From: Holzapfeliella floricola DSM 23037 = JCM 16512
GTDB lineage: Bacteria; Bacillota; Bacilli; Lactobacillales; Lactobacillaceae
Reading direction: 5' to 3'
DNA: 64,000 bases
Assembly: GCF_001436605.1 (NCBI RefSeq)
Contig: NZ_AYZL01000016.1
Location: 124,001 to 188,000, forward strand
Made by a program: the position numbers and the translations under genes. Within the stretch, counting starts at the first letter, position 1. Every line of letters starts with the position of its first letter. The notes under the pieces are model-generated. The model made no database searches. It worked only from the letters and a program-made list of their open reading frames with translations, and was not told the DNA's origin. Shown here piece after piece: positions 42,349 through 53,734 of this stretch.

Positions 42349-42378
42349 TTGTTATTTGTCTAATAAAAGCAGTAGAAT
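42349..42378 (+). promoter_or_regulatory. Promoter of the MFS efflux gene
   Basis: TTGTTA (42349-42354), 18-base spacer, TAGAAT (42373-42378), 35 bases before the ATG. Confidence 0.5.
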
Positions 42379-42413
42379 AGTACTATTAATTATTTCAAAG
42401 AGGAGGATTATAA

Positions 42414-43643
42414 ATGTCTGAGAGTCTGACACAATCCTATGACCCTAACTGGCGACGAAATCTTAAAGTCTTGTGGTTTGGTTGTTTCATGGTAGGAATG
42501 GGATTTAGCATTATCGTGCCGTTTATGAGTTTATATATCGACACACTAGGAAATTTTTCACAATCTCAACTAAGTTTTTGGAGTGGTATTACCATTTCAT
42601 CTACATTTTTAGTTATGGCGCTGGTTTCTCCTATTTGGGGTAAATTAGCTGACACTAAGGGACGCCGTTTGATGCTGCTGCGCGCATCTCTTGGGATGAG
42701 CATCATCATTGCTTTAATGGGGCTTGTCTCAAATGTTCAACAACTTGTTATTTTAAGGCTTTTACAAGGTGTTTTTTCAGGTTATGTCAGTAATGCTAAT
42801 GCGTTAATTGCAACTACTGTGCCTAAAGAAAAATCTGGACAAGCACTGGGAACACTAACAACAGGTGTTGTCTCTGGAACTCTACTGGGGCCTTTATTTG
42901 GTGGCGTTATCGCACAAGCTTTTTCATATCGCGTTACTTTTTTTATTACCGGAACATTGTTGTTTATCGTCTTTTTCTTAACTATATTTTTGGTTAAGGA
43001 AGATTTCAAACCCATTTCACAAGAACAAAGAAAATTGAATATTCGTAAAATATTCCAAAACCTCCCTTATCCAAAATTAATCTTGGGAATGTTTGTTACC
43101 ACGTTAATTATTCAAGCTTCAAATAACTCTGTTAATCCAATACTGAGTCTATATGTTAAACAATTACTTAATAACGGTAGCGCTGTAGCTATTGTCAGTG
43201 GAGTTGTTGCGGCACTTCCGGGAGTGGCTACTTTGATTGCTGCACCTTTATTTGGACGACTGGGGGATAAAATCGGAACCCAAAAAATCCTAATTGGTGG
43301 CATTATTTTTGCCCTAATCCTCTACATTCCTCAAGCTTTCGTTCAAAATGTCTGGCAACTAGGTCTATTAAGGTTACTAGTTGGTTTCTCTGATGCCGCC
43401 ATGCTTCCGCAAGTTCAGACACTACTTGCTAAATATTCACCACACGAAGTATCAGGGAGAATATTTAGCTATAACCAATCCTTTCAAGCCATGGGTAATG
43501 TTGCAGGACCCTTGATTGGATCGTTTGTTTCAAGTAGCTTAGGCTATCCAGGTGTCTTTTTATCAACTAGTCTGTTGGTTCTTGTCAACCTAATCTGGGT
43601 AACAATTAATACTCGTGAACTTCGTCATGACCAATCAAAGTAA
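42414..43643 (+). CDS. MFS multidrug efflux transporter (DHA1 type, PmrA-like)
   Basis: A 409-residue protein with 12 predicted membrane helices. The loop after helix 2 carries motif A in the form GKLADTKGRRLML, repeated after helix 8 as GRLGDKIGTQKI. Helix 5 has the motif C-like GVVSGTLLGPLFGG of antiporters. This resembles the drug exporters PmrA of pneumococcus and relatives; the substrate is not predictable from sequence. It lies alone on the plus strand, divergent from murF and convergent with rpmE2. Confidence 0.88.
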   Translation: MSESLTQSYDPNWRRNLKVLWFGCFMVGMGFSIIVPFMSLYIDTLGNFSQSQLSFWSGITISSTFLVMALVSPIWGKLADTKGRRLMLLRASLGMSIIIALMGLVSNVQQLVILRLLQGVFSGYVSNANALIATTVPKEKSGQALGTLTTGVVSGTLLGPLFGGVIAQAFSYRVTFFITGTLLFIVFFLTIFLVKEDFKPISQEQRKLNIRKIFQNLPYPKLILGMFVTTLIIQASNNSVNPILSLYVKQLLNNGSAVAIVSGVVAALPGVATLIAAPLFGRLGDKIGTQKILIGGIIFALILYIPQAFVQNVWQLGLLRLLVGFSDAAMLPQVQTLLAKYSPHEVSGRIFSYNQSFQAMGNVAGPLIGSFVSSSLGYPGVFLSTSLLVLVNLIWVTINTRELRHDQSK

Positions 43644-43651
43644 TTCAACAT

Positions 43652-43688
43652 AAAAAAACACGCTCTTAAAATAAGAACGTGTTTTTTT
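43652..43688. terminator. Bidirectional terminator between MFS gene and rpmE2
   Basis: AAAAAAACACG and CGTGTTTTTTT (43652-43662, 43678-43688) with inner TCTT/AAGA form the hairpin, ten bases from each stop codon. Confidence 0.9.
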
Positions 43689-43698
43689 ATTATCAGAA

Positions 43699-43944
43699 TT
43701 AACCTTGGATACCGTATTTTTTGTTGAAACGGTCCACACGACCATCTGCTTGAGTAAATTTTTGTTTACCTGTGTAGAATGGGTGTGAGTCTGATGTGAT
43801 TTCCATACGAATTAGAGGGTATGTTTGACCTTCAAATTCAACAGTTTCATCAGAATGTTTTGTTGAACCAGAAACAAATTTAAAACCTGTTGCTGAATCC
43901 ATAAATACGACTTGATGGTATTCTGGGTGAATGCTTTTTTTCAT
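43699..43944 (-). CDS. rpmE2: 50S ribosomal protein L31, type B
   Basis: L31 forms a bridge between 50S central protuberance and 30S head. The 81-residue protein, [20 protein letters not shown], has no cysteines, so it is the zinc-free type B form. A type A gene is not in the window. In Bacillus rho and rpmE follow murAB; here rpmE2 follows murA directly with no rho, as in many Lactobacillales. Confidence 0.95.
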   Translation of the reverse strand: MKKSIHPEYHQVVFMDSATGFKFVSGSTKHSDETVEFEGQTYPLIRMEITSDSHPFYTGKQKFTQADGRVDRFNKKYGIQG

Positions 43945-43963
43945 AGCTTATTTCTCCTTTGCC

Positions 43964-43984
43964 CTAGTTTGTCTGCCAAACTAG
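43964..43984 (-). promoter_or_regulatory. Hairpin in the rpmE2 leader
   Basis: CTAGTTTG and CAAACTAG form a perfect 8-pair stem with a 5-base loop, ending about seven bases before the GGAG site of rpmE2. Leaders of L31 genes are known autoregulatory sites in several phyla, so this could be one. Inference only. Confidence 0.5.
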
Positions 43985-44005
43985 AGATAATTATTACAAC
44001 AATAA

Positions 44006-44034
44006 ATATTAACATCTCTTAAAAAAAATTGCAA
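44006..44034 (-). promoter_or_regulatory. Promoter of rpmE2
   Basis: Minus strand: TTGCAA (44029-44034), 17-base spacer, TAATAT (44006-44011) with TGT before it (extended -10). It is just downstream of the murA stop. No terminator for murA is seen in this gap. Confidence 0.55.
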
Positions 44035-44045
44035 AACATCTTTTA

Positions 44046-45314
44046 CTATTCATCTTCATAAACAGTCACGTCTGCACCCAATAATCTGAGCTTTTCTTCA
44101 ACACAGTCATAACCACGTAAAATGTTATCAGCATTATGGATAACCGTTTGTCCATCAGCCATTAACCCCGCTAACATTAGAGAAGCTCCTGCACGAATCT
44201 CATCAGCAACAACTTCTGCACCAGTCAGTTTAGACCCCGGATGAATTAAAATAATGTCATTTTCAACTTTAATTTTAGCACCCATTTTGTTTAATTCGCG
44301 AATATGTTTAACACGCTTAGGGTAAATGGTATCAATCACAACACCTTCACCACTTTTAGCTGAAATCAAAAGCGGTGTGATGGGTTGTTGTAAATCAGTT
44401 GCAAACCCCGGGTAAGGCATCGTCTTGACTTGAATCATACTCAAGTCACCAGAAGGATAGACATAGATTGAATCTTCATTCACATCCATATTAACACCCA
44501 TGGCCTCGACTTTAGCTAAAAATGAATCTAAGTGTTCACTGATGATATTATGCAAACAAACGCCATCGCCAATACAAGCTGCTAAAGATAAGTATGTTCC
44601 AGCTTCAATACGGTCTGGAATGATTGTATGTGCATTTTTGGCTTCTAACTTTTCAACACCTTCAATACGAATGGTATCGGTTCCAGCACCACGAATTTTA
44701 GCTCCCATGTTATTTAAGAAAGTTGCTAAATCAATGATTTCTGGTTCTTTTGCAGCATTTTCTAAAACAGTTTTGCCTGTGGCTGTTACGGCCGCTAAAA
44801 TAATGTTAACGGTTGCCCCTACAGAAGTCATATCTAGTGTGATATGAGCGCCTTTAAGACCTTCTTTGGGTGCGGATACAACGATTTCTCCAGCAATATT
44901 TTCAACTTTTGCCCCTAAACATTCCATTCCTTTAAAATGTTGATCAATTGGTCTTGGACCAATGTCATCTCCTCCAGGAAACGCAACGCTTGCACGACCA
45001 AATCTACCAAGTAAAGCGCCCATAAAATAATAAGAAGCACGTAAACTCTTGATCTTACCATGTGGTAACGGTCTCAATTCGATATTAGTTGGGTCAATGG
45101 TTAAAGTTGTTTGTTCAAAATCACTGGTAACGTTCATATCCATTAATAATGACATTAAGTTGTCAACATCTTGAATACGGGGAACAGACTCTAAGACAAC
45201 GGGCGTGTGTGACAAAATAGCAGCGGGAATCAGTGCTACTGTGCTATTTTTGGCACCGCCAATGAAAACATCGCCTTTTAACGTCTTTCCGCCATTGATT
45301 ATCATTTTTTTCAT
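44046..45314 (-). CDS. murA: UDP-N-acetylglucosamine 1-carboxyvinyltransferase with active-site Asp (MurZ lineage)
   Basis: MurA joins enolpyruvate to UDP-GlcNAc, the first step of peptidoglycan synthesis. The 422-residue protein has the catalytic lysine in GAKNS (K22) and the aspartate in [10 protein letters not shown]. The flexible loop that normally reads PGGC reads PGGDD: codon GAT at residue 116 replaces the cysteine alkylated by fosfomycin. Asp at this place is natural in Mycobacterium and Chlamydia MurA, which are active and fosfomycin-resistant. Its location by pyrG and rpmE suggests the MurZ/MurAB copy; a second murA may exist elsewhere. Confidence 0.95.
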   Translation of the reverse strand: MKKMIINGGKTLKGDVFIGGAKNSTVALIPAAILSHTPVVLESVPRIQDVDNLMSLLMDMNVTSDFEQTTLTIDPTNIELRPLPHGKIKSLRASYYFMGALLGRFGRASVAFPGGDDIGPRPIDQHFKGMECLGAKVENIAGEIVVSAPKEGLKGAHITLDMTSVGATVNIILAAVTATGKTVLENAAKEPEIIDLATFLNNMGAKIRGAGTDTIRIEGVEKLEAKNAHTIIPDRIEAGTYLSLAACIGDGVCLHNIISEHLDSFLAKVEAMGVNMDVNEDSIYVYPSGDLSMIQVKTMPYPGFATDLQQPITPLLISAKSGEGVVIDTIYPKRVKHIRELNKMGAKIKVENDIILIHPGSKLTGAEVVADEIRAGASLMLAGLMADGQTVIHNADNILRGYDCVEEKLRLLGADVTVYEDE

Positions 45315-45438
45315 TAGGAAGAACGTCCTTTAACTATTATTACCATGCTGTCATATAATTGATGACGCACGTTACTTTAATGTTATAAGAAAAATGCAAA
45401 AATTACAAGATATTAACAACAAGTATTACCATGGATAC

Positions 45439-45468
45439 AAAAAAAGTTGTCGAAATCGACAACTTTTT
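45439..45468 (-). terminator. Terminator after pyrG
   Basis: AAAAAGTTGTCG and CGACAACTTTTT (45441-45452, 45457-45468) form a perfect 12-pair stem with AAAT loop, ending in seven Ts on the minus strand. It stands ten bases after the pyrG stop. Confidence 0.92.
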
Positions 45469-45477
45469 AATGTAACT

Positions 45478-47106
<1,629 letters not shown>

Positions 47107-47121
47107 CTAAAAAAGTCAGGG

Positions 47122-47156
47122 AAAAACAAAAATAGCTCCCTGAATATCAGGGAGCT
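47122..47156 (-). terminator. pyrG attenuator (intrinsic terminator in leader)
   Basis: AGCTCCCTGA pairs perfectly with TCAGGGAGCT (47134-47143, 47147-47156), followed on the minus strand by a T-rich run. It is about 20 nt into the pyrG leader. The first-transcribed arm contains CUCCC, able to pair with extra Gs at the transcript 5' end. This matches the CTP-sensing attenuator of B. subtilis and L. lactis pyrG. Confidence 0.88.
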
Positions 47157-47176
47157 GACGTATCTGTAAAGACGCC

Positions 47177-47213
47177 CAAAAAGTATATTACAAGATTTAA
47201 GTTAAAAAATCAA
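47177..47213 (-). promoter_or_regulatory. pyrG promoter with GGGC start
   Basis: Minus strand: -35 TTGATT (47208-47213), 17-base spacer, -10 TAATAT (47185-47190), then seven bases and GGGC (GGG at 47177-47175). A GGG start is what reiterative G addition at low CTP needs in known pyrG genes. Confidence 0.8.
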
Positions 47214-47226
47214 GTTAATAATTTAA

Positions 47227-47757
47227 TTATTCATCTTCGTCGTCGTCATCTAAATCAGCTAATTTACCTTCGATACCGTCTGGCAATGTGTCTGATTTAT
47301 CGTCGTCTTCTAAGTCTTCAGAATCAAAATCTTCGTCTTCAACATCTAATTCTTCATCTTCTGGATCATCAGAGTCGTAATCGATAATATCTTCATCTTC
47401 AACAGCTGCTAGGAACGCATTAACCTTCTTAGGTTTACGATCACGAGTTGTCTCGTCATCATCTTCTGGGTGGTTAACTTCTTCATCAACGGAATCATAT
47501 GGATACCAAGAACGTAGTGCCCATACATTTTCACCTAGTGAAATAAAGCTGCCATCGATATTTAAATCTGTATAAAATTGTGGTAAATCTTCACGAATAA
47601 CTTCGTCACTTTTGTTTAAAAAGCGTTGAATTTCGTTTACTAAATCAGCAAAGGCCATTTTTTCGCCTCTTTGTTCCAAGATTGCATGTGCTACTTCAAT
47701 CATTGAAAGTTCTTCTACGTTTTGGCCATTAAATACATCCAATTTCACGTGATGCAC
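47227..47757 (-). CDS. rpoE: DNA-directed RNA polymerase delta subunit
   Basis: Delta raises promoter selectivity and polymerase recycling in Firmicutes. The 176-residue protein has an N-terminal HARE-HTH domain ([18 protein letters not shown], then [10 protein letters not shown]) and a disordered acidic C-terminal half of nearly all D and E. The frame opens with GTG at 47755-47757, three bases after AGGA. A second GTG three codons later (VKLDVFNG) is also possible. It is upstream of pyrG and follows a DUF1934 gene. Confidence 0.94.
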   Translation of the reverse strand: MHHVKLDVFNGQNVEELSMIEVAHAILEQRGEKMAFADLVNEIQRFLNKSDEVIREDLPQFYTDLNIDGSFISLGENVWALRSWYPYDSVDEEVNHPEDDDETTRDRKPKKVNAFLAAVEDEDIIDYDSDDPEDEELDVEDEDFDSEDLEDDDKSDTLPDGIEGKLADLDDDDEDE

Positions 47758-47791
47758 GTCCTTTCAAAAGTCTACTCTTCATAATACTAAA

Positions 47792-48202
47792 CTATGCTTC
47801 AAAAATCAATTTTAACATATAATCTCCAATTTTTTGACCATGATTAAATAATTTGTACTCAACTTTGAGCATTTGCGAGTCAATTGATGATTGAATCAAG
47901 TCTAACTGCTGCGTTTCAACCGTCAAATCTAGTGGAAATCCTTGAGCTAAAAAACGCCCATTGTGAGTTTGATTGGGTTCAAAATGCAAACTCGAACTAT
48001 TTTGATCATCAGCAGTCCTTGTCATTTTGACATAAGTGCTAAAAATTCTAAATTCGACTTCAGCACCAGACTCTTCTGTATAACTCAAAATTTGAGAATC
48101 AGATATGACATCTAACAAACCCGGAACTTCATGTTGATAAGTTTCCACTTCACCCTCTTGATATACTTGTGTAATTAAAGATACTTGAACTTCTTTTGCC
48201 AT
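47792..48202 (-). CDS. DUF1934 domain protein (YwiB-like)
   Basis: A 136-residue protein of predicted beta-barrel type (VSLITQVYQEGEVETYQHEV, then SYTEESGAEVEFRIF, ending YMLKLIFEA), matching the calycin-like DUF1934/YwiB family. Its function is unknown. It is divergent from the HD dNTPase gene and lies 34 bases upstream of rpoE, with which it probably shares a transcript. Confidence 0.8.
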   Translation of the reverse strand: MAKEVQVSLITQVYQEGEVETYQHEVPGLLDVISDSQILSYTEESGAEVEFRIFSTYVKMTRTADDQNSSSLHFEPNQTHNGRFLAQGFPLDLTVETQQLDLIQSSIDSQMLKVEYKLFNHGQKIGDYMLKLIFEA

Positions 48203-48238
48203 CTACGATTATCTTTCCTTTGCTATGGTCTCACCTTA

Positions 48239-48247
48239 GTTATATCA
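48239..48247 (-). promoter_or_regulatory. Extended -10 promoter of DUF1934-rpoE
   Basis: Minus strand TGATATAAC (48239-48247), a TGn extended -10, lies 36 bases before the start codon. The -35 region is poor. Confidence 0.45.
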
Positions 48248-48362
48248 GACAACAGCCATCAAGTCTAACCCTAAAATGATTTATCAAATCAATCTTAAAA
48301 ATGTTAAAATAAAAATACTAATGTTAATTGTAACTATGGCTAATATAAAGGAGATTATCTCA

Positions 48363-49721
48363 ATGAAATCTATCCAAAAATTACCACGTGAAAAAGTATT
48401 GCGTGATCCCGTGCATAATTATATTCACGTTGAATATCCATTTATTCTTGAACTCATTGATACACGTGAGTTTCAACGTCTTCGCCGCATTCGCCAACTT
48501 GGCGGTGCTGCATTTACTTTTCATGGTGGCGAACATTCTCGCTTCACCCATTCACTTGGAGTTTATGAAGTAACACGTCAAATTGTGAATAACTTTAACC
48601 GTAACTACCCTTCAAAAGAAGCTGGAGACGGTCTTTGGGATGATAGCGAAAGCATTGTTGCTTTAGCTGCTGCCTTACTTCATGACGTGGGACATGGTGC
48701 TTATTCACACACATTTGAACATATTTTCCACACCGATCATGAACAATTCACACAAGAAATCATCACATCCGAAAAAACAGAAATCAATCAAGTACTGAAA
48801 AAAGTTAGTCTTGATTTTCCAGAAAAAGTGGCAAGTGTTATCAACAAGACCTATCCCAATCCGCAAGTGGTTCAAATGATTTCAAGCCAAATCGATGCTG
48901 ATCGTATGGATTACTTATTACGTGATGCCTATATGACGGGTACACAATATGGGATGTTCGACTTAACTCGTATTCTACGTGTGATGCGTCCATATTCTGG
49001 CGGTATTACTTTTGAAAAAAATGGGATGCACGCTGTTGAGGATTACATTCTATCCAGATTTCAAATGTATCAACAAGTTTATTTCCACCCTGCTTCACGT
49101 GGGATGGAAGTGGTCTTAACTCATTTACTTGAACGTGCTAAATATGTTTATGAACAAGGGGAACTCCCTAAAAACAGTATGTCTAATTTACTTGCGCCAT
49201 TTTTAGAGCATAATTTCACACTTGAAGATTATTTAAATTTAGATGACGGCGTATTGAATGCTAATTTTTCGCTTTTACGTTACCATCATGATAAAATATT
49301 AAGTGATTTAGCAGGCAAATTCCTCGATCGCAAACCATTTAAATCTGTGCAAATAACCGACGAAAGCAAACCTCAAATTCAGTATTTGAAAACTCTTGTT
49401 GAAAAAGTCGGGTTCGATTCTGATTATTATACGGCATTAAATGACAGCTTTGACTTGCCATATGATGCTTACCATCCTGATCAAAAGAAACCTAAAACTC
49501 AGATTGAAATTATGATTAGCGATTCAAATTGGATGGAGCTTTCTAAATTAAGTAAAATTGTTGAAGCCATTTCTGGTAAACAAGAAGGAGATGAACGCTT
49601 CTACTTTCCTCGAGTTATGATAAAAGGTAACTCACAGGACCCAGAGCTTCAAGAACTTTACGCCGAGTTTCAAAGTTACATAAAAAATGGTGAACTACTT
49701 TCACAAAGGGAGGAAGCATAA
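48363..49721 (+). CDS. HD-domain dNTP triphosphohydrolase-like protein (YwfO/EF1143 type)
   Basis: The 452-residue protein has the N-terminal signature LPREKVLRDPVHNYI and the HD metal residues H (HSRFTHSLG), HD (ALLHDVGHGAYSH) and D (QIDADRMDYLLRD). This layout matches E. faecalis EF1143, a characterised dNTP triphosphohydrolase, and B. subtilis YwfO. The frame is open 29 codons earlier. I choose ATG 48363 with AAAGGAG nine bases before it. It precedes mscL, whose ribosome site lies inside this gene's end. Confidence 0.85.
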   Translation: MKSIQKLPREKVLRDPVHNYIHVEYPFILELIDTREFQRLRRIRQLGGAAFTFHGGEHSRFTHSLGVYEVTRQIVNNFNRNYPSKEAGDGLWDDSESIVALAAALLHDVGHGAYSHTFEHIFHTDHEQFTQEIITSEKTEINQVLKKVSLDFPEKVASVINKTYPNPQVVQMISSQIDADRMDYLLRDAYMTGTQYGMFDLTRILRVMRPYSGGITFEKNGMHAVEDYILSRFQMYQQVYFHPASRGMEVVLTHLLERAKYVYEQGELPKNSMSNLLAPFLEHNFTLEDYLNLDDGVLNANFSLLRYHHDKILSDLAGKFLDRKPFKSVQITDESKPQIQYLKTLVEKVGFDSDYYTALNDSFDLPYDAYHPDQKKPKTQIEIMISDSNWMELSKLSKIVEAISGKQEGDERFYFPRVMIKGNSQDPELQELYAEFQSYIKNGELLSQREEA

Positions 49722-49723
49722 TT

Positions 49724-50104
49724 ATGCTTAAAGAATTTAAACAATTTATTTCTCGTGGGAATGTTTTAGACTTAGCCATTGGGGTTTTAATTGGTAGTGC
49801 CTTTTCAAGTATTGTGACCTCATTAACTAAGAATCTTTTAAATCCATTTATTGGATTGTTTCTGGGCAAGGTTGACTTATCAAATATTCAATTTTCAATT
49901 GCAGGTGCAAACTTCTTAGTAGGGCAATTCTTAAATGATGTCATTGCCTTCTTGATCACAGCATTTGTGGTCTTCTTAATCGCTAAGTTCTTCAACAGTC
50001 TTCGCAAAAAAGAAGAAGAAAAACCAAAAGCTGCTCCAAAACCAAGTCAAGAAGAAGTTTACTTACAAGAAATTCGCGACTTGTTGAAACAACAAAACAA
50101 ATAA
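49724..50104 (+). CDS. mscL: Large-conductance mechanosensitive channel
   Basis: MscL opens under membrane tension to release solutes in osmotic downshock. The 126-residue protein begins MLKEFKQFISRGNVLDLAIGVLIG with the first pore helix, has a periplasmic loop, a second helix (NDVIAFLITAFVVFLIAKFF) and a charged C-terminal bundle helix. It starts two bases after the HD gene stop, so the two are coupled. Confidence 0.96.
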   Translation: MLKEFKQFISRGNVLDLAIGVLIGSAFSSIVTSLTKNLLNPFIGLFLGKVDLSNIQFSIAGANFLVGQFLNDVIAFLITAFVVFLIAKFFNSLRKKEEEKPKAAPKPSQEEVYLQEIRDLLKQQNK

Positions 50105-50111
50105 TATTAAC

Positions 50112-50147
50112 AAAAAAGCTTACTGAGAAAACTCAGTAAGCTTTTTT
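50112..50147. terminator. Bidirectional terminator between mscL and prs
   Basis: AAAAAAGCTTACTGAG pairs perfectly with CTCAGTAAGCTTTTTT (16 pairs, AAAA loop). It starts seven bases after the mscL stop and ends eight before that of prs. Confidence 0.94.
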
Positions 50148-50155
50148 AATTTGGT

Positions 50156-51136
50156 TTATTTTTTCTTTGATTGAAAACGTGTTTGAAATAATGGACTTAC
50201 GGGTTCATCTTCGTAAATACGTTTAATCGCTTCTCCAATTAGCGGACCTACAGAAACTTGAACCATTTTATCAATCATTTTTTCTTGTGGTAGGTTAATT
50301 GAATCTGTCACAACAAGTTGTTTAATTGCAGAGTTTGCAATGCGATCAATTGCTGGACCTGATAAAACAGGGTGAGTACAACTTGCATAAACTTCAGTTG
50401 CACCAGCATCTTTCAATGCTTGAGCAGCTAGCGTAATTGTACCTGCAGTATCAATCATATCATCAATAATGATAGCTCTTTTACCTTTAACATCACCAAT
50501 AATATTCATCACTTCAGCAACGTTGGCTTTCGGACGACGTTTATCGATAATTGCGATTGGGGCTTTTAAGAATTCTGCTAGACGGCGAGCACGAGGAACA
50601 CCACCGTGATCAGGAGACACAACAACTGTGTTTTCGTCTAAATGTTGATTTAAGAAGTAATCAGCAAGTAATGGGGCACCCATTAAGTGATCGACAGGTA
50701 AATCAAAGAATCCTTGAATTTGAGCAGCGTGTAAATCTAGTGCTAGCACACGATCTGCACCTGCTTTTTGAATCATATTAGCCACTAATTTAGCTGTAAT
50801 AGGTTCTCTTGAACGTGATTTACGGTCTTGACGAGCATAACCATAGTAAGGAATTACTAGATTAATACTGTTAGCTGAAGCACGACGTAGTGCATCAATC
50901 ATAATCAATAGCTCCATCAAATTATCATTTACAGGGGCGCTTGTTGACTGCACGATAAAGACTTCTGAACCACGAACGGATTCATCAATATTGATTTGAA
51001 TTTCACCATCGCTAAAGCGTCTTACACTAGATTTTCCTAGTTCTAAACCAACTGTATCTGCAATTTTTTGTGCTAAAGGTTGATTTGAATTTAATGCAAA
51101 AAGTTTCATCTTTTTATCTGAATACTGATCTGTCAT
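50156..51136 (-). CDS. prs: Ribose-phosphate pyrophosphokinase
   Basis: Prs makes PRPP for purine, pyrimidine, histidine and NAD synthesis. I choose ATG 51134-51136, with GGAGG five to six bases upstream; a GTG four codons earlier lies within that site. The 326-residue product has SDGEIQINI, the [24 protein letters not shown] loop (split in two motifs) and the PRPP loop [11 protein letters not shown]. It is last in the purR-vanZ-glmU-prs string, so PRPP synthesis and PRPP sensing by PurR are linked genetically. Confidence 0.96.
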   Translation of the reverse strand: MTDQYSDKKMKLFALNSNQPLAQKIADTVGLELGKSSVRRFSDGEIQINIDESVRGSEVFIVQSTSAPVNDNLMELLIMIDALRRASANSINLVIPYYGYARQDRKSRSREPITAKLVANMIQKAGADRVLALDLHAAQIQGFFDLPVDHLMGAPLLADYFLNQHLDENTVVVSPDHGGVPRARRLAEFLKAPIAIIDKRRPKANVAEVMNIIGDVKGKRAIIIDDMIDTAGTITLAAQALKDAGATEVYASCTHPVLSGPAIDRIANSAIKQLVVTDSINLPQEKMIDKMVQVSVGPLIGEAIKRIYEDEPVSPLFQTRFQSKKK

Positions 51137-51204
51137 TTTTTCCTCCACTTTTCTTACAATCCAAAAAACATAATACCAAAATTAGACTAAAAAATAAACC
51201 AATT

Positions 51205-52593
51205 CTAGTTCCAATCTGGATTTTGTGCCAACGGTAATCGTTTCCAAAAGTCTTCTTTGTTAGTTTGTTTTTGTCGTGCAATACCCATGGCATGTTTTGG
51301 AACATCTTTTGTAATTGTTGATCCCGCTGCAACAAACGCATGGTCCGCAATGTTCACAGGAGCTATAATATTTGAACTACTTCCAATGAAACTATGAGAC
51401 CCGACTGTTGTATGGAATTTTTGGACACCATCATAATTAACAAAAGTAACTCCACAGCCAATATTAATATGATCTTCTAAAGTTGCATCCCCAACATAAG
51501 TCAAGTGGCCAACTTTAGTATGTTCACCAATTACGGCTTTTTTGATTTCTACAAAGTTTCCAATATGGGCATATTTTTTAATATGAGATTGAGGACGTAA
51601 GTGCGCATATGGGCCAGCGTCTGTATGGCTTTCCATCACAGAATTTTCTATGGTTGAAGAATGAATGGTTACATTAGCATCAATTTGACTATCTACAACT
51701 TTTGAACCTGTCGTAATCATACAAGATTCACCTATCTTGGTTTGACCTTGTAAATAAACACCTGGTTCAATAACTGTATCAGACCCAATTTCAACATCAA
51801 CATCAATATATGTATTCTCAGGATCAATAATGGTAACACCATTTAATAAATGTTTCTTGTTAACACGGTTACGCATTACTTTAGTTGCTTGACTTAAGGC
51901 TAAGCGATCATTAACCCCCATTGACTCGTCAAAATCTGGCATTTGATAAGCTGAAATCACCTCATCTTGAGATTTCAAAATTTCAATCACATCAGTGATG
52001 TAATATTCATTTTGTGCATTATCGTTGGTTACTTGACTTAAAGCATCAAATAGCGCTTGATTATCAAAACAGTAAACACCTGTGTTAATTTCATCAATCC
52101 TCTTTTCAGCTTCGGAAGCATCTTTTTGTTCAACAATCTTAATCACTTCATTATCTTCATTACGAATAACACGACCATAGCCTGAAGGGTTAGGGGCTTT
52201 TGCTGTTAAAACTGTCGCTTTTGCGTGAAGTTGTTGATGAGAATCAAATAATTTTTCAAAAGTTTCAGCTGTTAATAACGGCGTATCACCATTAGCCACA
52301 ATAGTGCTACCCGTTTTATCTTTGAGTAGTTCTGCAGCTTGCATTACCGCATGACCCGTTCCCAATTGCTCTGCTTGTAAAACGTATTGTGTGCGGTCAC
52401 CTAACGCCTTTTTAACTTCATCAGCACCATGACCAACAACCGTTACAATGTTTTGTGGGTCGAGTTTTTCAACTTGTGTCAAGACATGGTCGACCATACT
52501 ACGACCTAAAATTTCGTGTAAGACTTTGTAACGTTTTGACTTCATTCTGGTTCCTTGACCAGCAGCCAAGATAATAATATTTTTTTGATCCAT
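51205..52593 (-). CDS. glmU: Bifunctional GlmU uridyltransferase/acetyltransferase
   Basis: GlmU makes UDP-GlcNAc, precursor of peptidoglycan and teichoic acid linkers. The 462-residue protein has the N-terminal pyrophosphorylase ([20 protein letters not shown]) and a left-handed beta-helix of hexapeptide repeats after about residue 250, with the HAHLRPQ-like motif ([10 protein letters not shown]). glmU next to purR and prs is the Bacillus order. Confidence 0.97.
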   Translation of the reverse strand: MDQKNIIILAAGQGTRMKSKRYKVLHEILGRSMVDHVLTQVEKLDPQNIVTVVGHGADEVKKALGDRTQYVLQAEQLGTGHAVMQAAELLKDKTGSTIVANGDTPLLTAETFEKLFDSHQQLHAKATVLTAKAPNPSGYGRVIRNEDNEVIKIVEQKDASEAEKRIDEINTGVYCFDNQALFDALSQVTNDNAQNEYYITDVIEILKSQDEVISAYQMPDFDESMGVNDRLALSQATKVMRNRVNKKHLLNGVTIIDPENTYIDVDVEIGSDTVIEPGVYLQGQTKIGESCMITTGSKVVDSQIDANVTIHSSTIENSVMESHTDAGPYAHLRPQSHIKKYAHIGNFVEIKKAVIGEHTKVGHLTYVGDATLEDHINIGCGVTFVNYDGVQKFHTTVGSHSFIGSSSNIIAPVNIADHAFVAAGSTITKDVPKHAMGIARQKQTNKEDFWKRLPLAQNPDWN

Positions 52594-52597
52594 TGGA

Positions 52598-53734
52598 TTA
52601 GCTCTCCTCTTCTGTTATCTGACTCACTTGTTTGGTTTTAGACCATCTTTCATAAAATAAAATGGGCGATGGCTTAAATGCTTGCCAAACCAAATAGCCG
52701 ACAAATAATAAATTCAGAAACAACATAAAAATTGATAGGAAATAAAGTTGTGTCAGCTTGTCTTCAGCAATTCTCCCAGACAGTGCCAATACATAAGGTG
52801 TTGCGACTGTCATGAATGGGATAATAACACCATATAATTCAAATTGACGGAAAATTAATTGCCAAAATCCGGGTTTTGTCCCATCTCTGGCATCAACCAT
52901 TTTTATTTTAACGGCCCATTTTCCTATAGTCTGTCCTTTGAACAAGGGAACTACGACAAACAAAATAACAATTGTAATCACTTTAGATATAAGCTCACTA
53001 CCGTTAACTTGCGCCGTTTTTAATGCACCTGAAATGATGGAATCTATAATCCCAAGAGCTAGCATATCGGTCACAAGAGCAACTGAACGTCGAATAAGCG
53101 AAACTTGACTCTTTAAAGATCCTGCTTTTTGTGACAATTTATCCTGAGTGGGAAATAAGAATGTCATCGCTGGTGTTAACAAAAATCCAAAAACAGCTCC
53201 CAAAGTATTCAACAATAAATCGTCAACGTCAAACAACCGATAAGACCTTGGATAAATACCATAAAGCCCTGTTAACTGTGTTAATTCAAAGAATAACGAT
53301 AGTAAAACCCCAAGTACTAGTACTTGTTTGAAACTTCGTTTGAAGTAATACCTGAGATAAACACCAAATGGAATAGTTAAAAACAGATTGAATAAAGGTT
53401 GGACGAAACTGGCACTTTTCAATGTTTGCAGATACGTCTGTGGTTTACTTACTATCAAAGGCGTTTCATTTTTAAATTCTGTTATAAATTGAAATAAGTG
53501 TAAGTTATACGTTGGCGTTTTGAGGTTTGCAACCGCCTGGATATCAGGAAGTGGCAAAATAATCAAACAATAAGCCACTAGCATATAAAAGACAAAAGAA
53601 TAAATCATAATGCCTCGCCAAAAAACAAACGCCTGATACTTATGATACTGCCTGATAAAAACGGGTAATGAAATGATTAGTGCTAAAATTGGAAACAATA
53701 AAACAGCTGTTTTAATAACTTGTACGTAGCCCAA
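52598..53734 (-). CDS. VanZ-like plus RDD-family membrane protein
   Basis: The 378-residue protein appears to fuse two membrane domains. A VanZ-like N-terminal part (about 35-200, with [22 protein letters not shown] and the [16 protein letters not shown] motif) is followed by an RDD-type part (about 205-370, with [18 protein letters not shown] and [17 protein letters not shown]). VanZ of enterococci gives low teicoplanin resistance, but the many homologues are of unknown role. The start is TTG right after the purR stop with GAGGTG upstream, and it ends four bases before glmU, so it belongs to this operon. Confidence 0.78.
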   Translation of the reverse strand: MGYVQVIKTAVLLFPILALIISLPVFIRQYHKYQAFVFWRGIMIYSFVFYMLVAYCLIILPLPDIQAVANLKTPTYNLHLFQFITEFKNETPLIVSKPQTYLQTLKSASFVQPLFNLFLTIPFGVYLRYYFKRSFKQVLVLGVLLSLFFELTQLTGLYGIYPRSYRLFDVDDLLLNTLGAVFGFLLTPAMTFLFPTQDKLSQKAGSLKSQVSLIRRSVALVTDMLALGIIDSIISGALKTAQVNGSELISKVITIVILFVVVPLFKGQTIGKWAVKIKMVDARDGTKPGFWQLIFRQFELYGVIIPFMTVATPYVLALSGRIAEDKLTQLYFLSIFMLFLNLLFVGYLVWQAFKPSPILFYERWSKTKQVSQITEEES

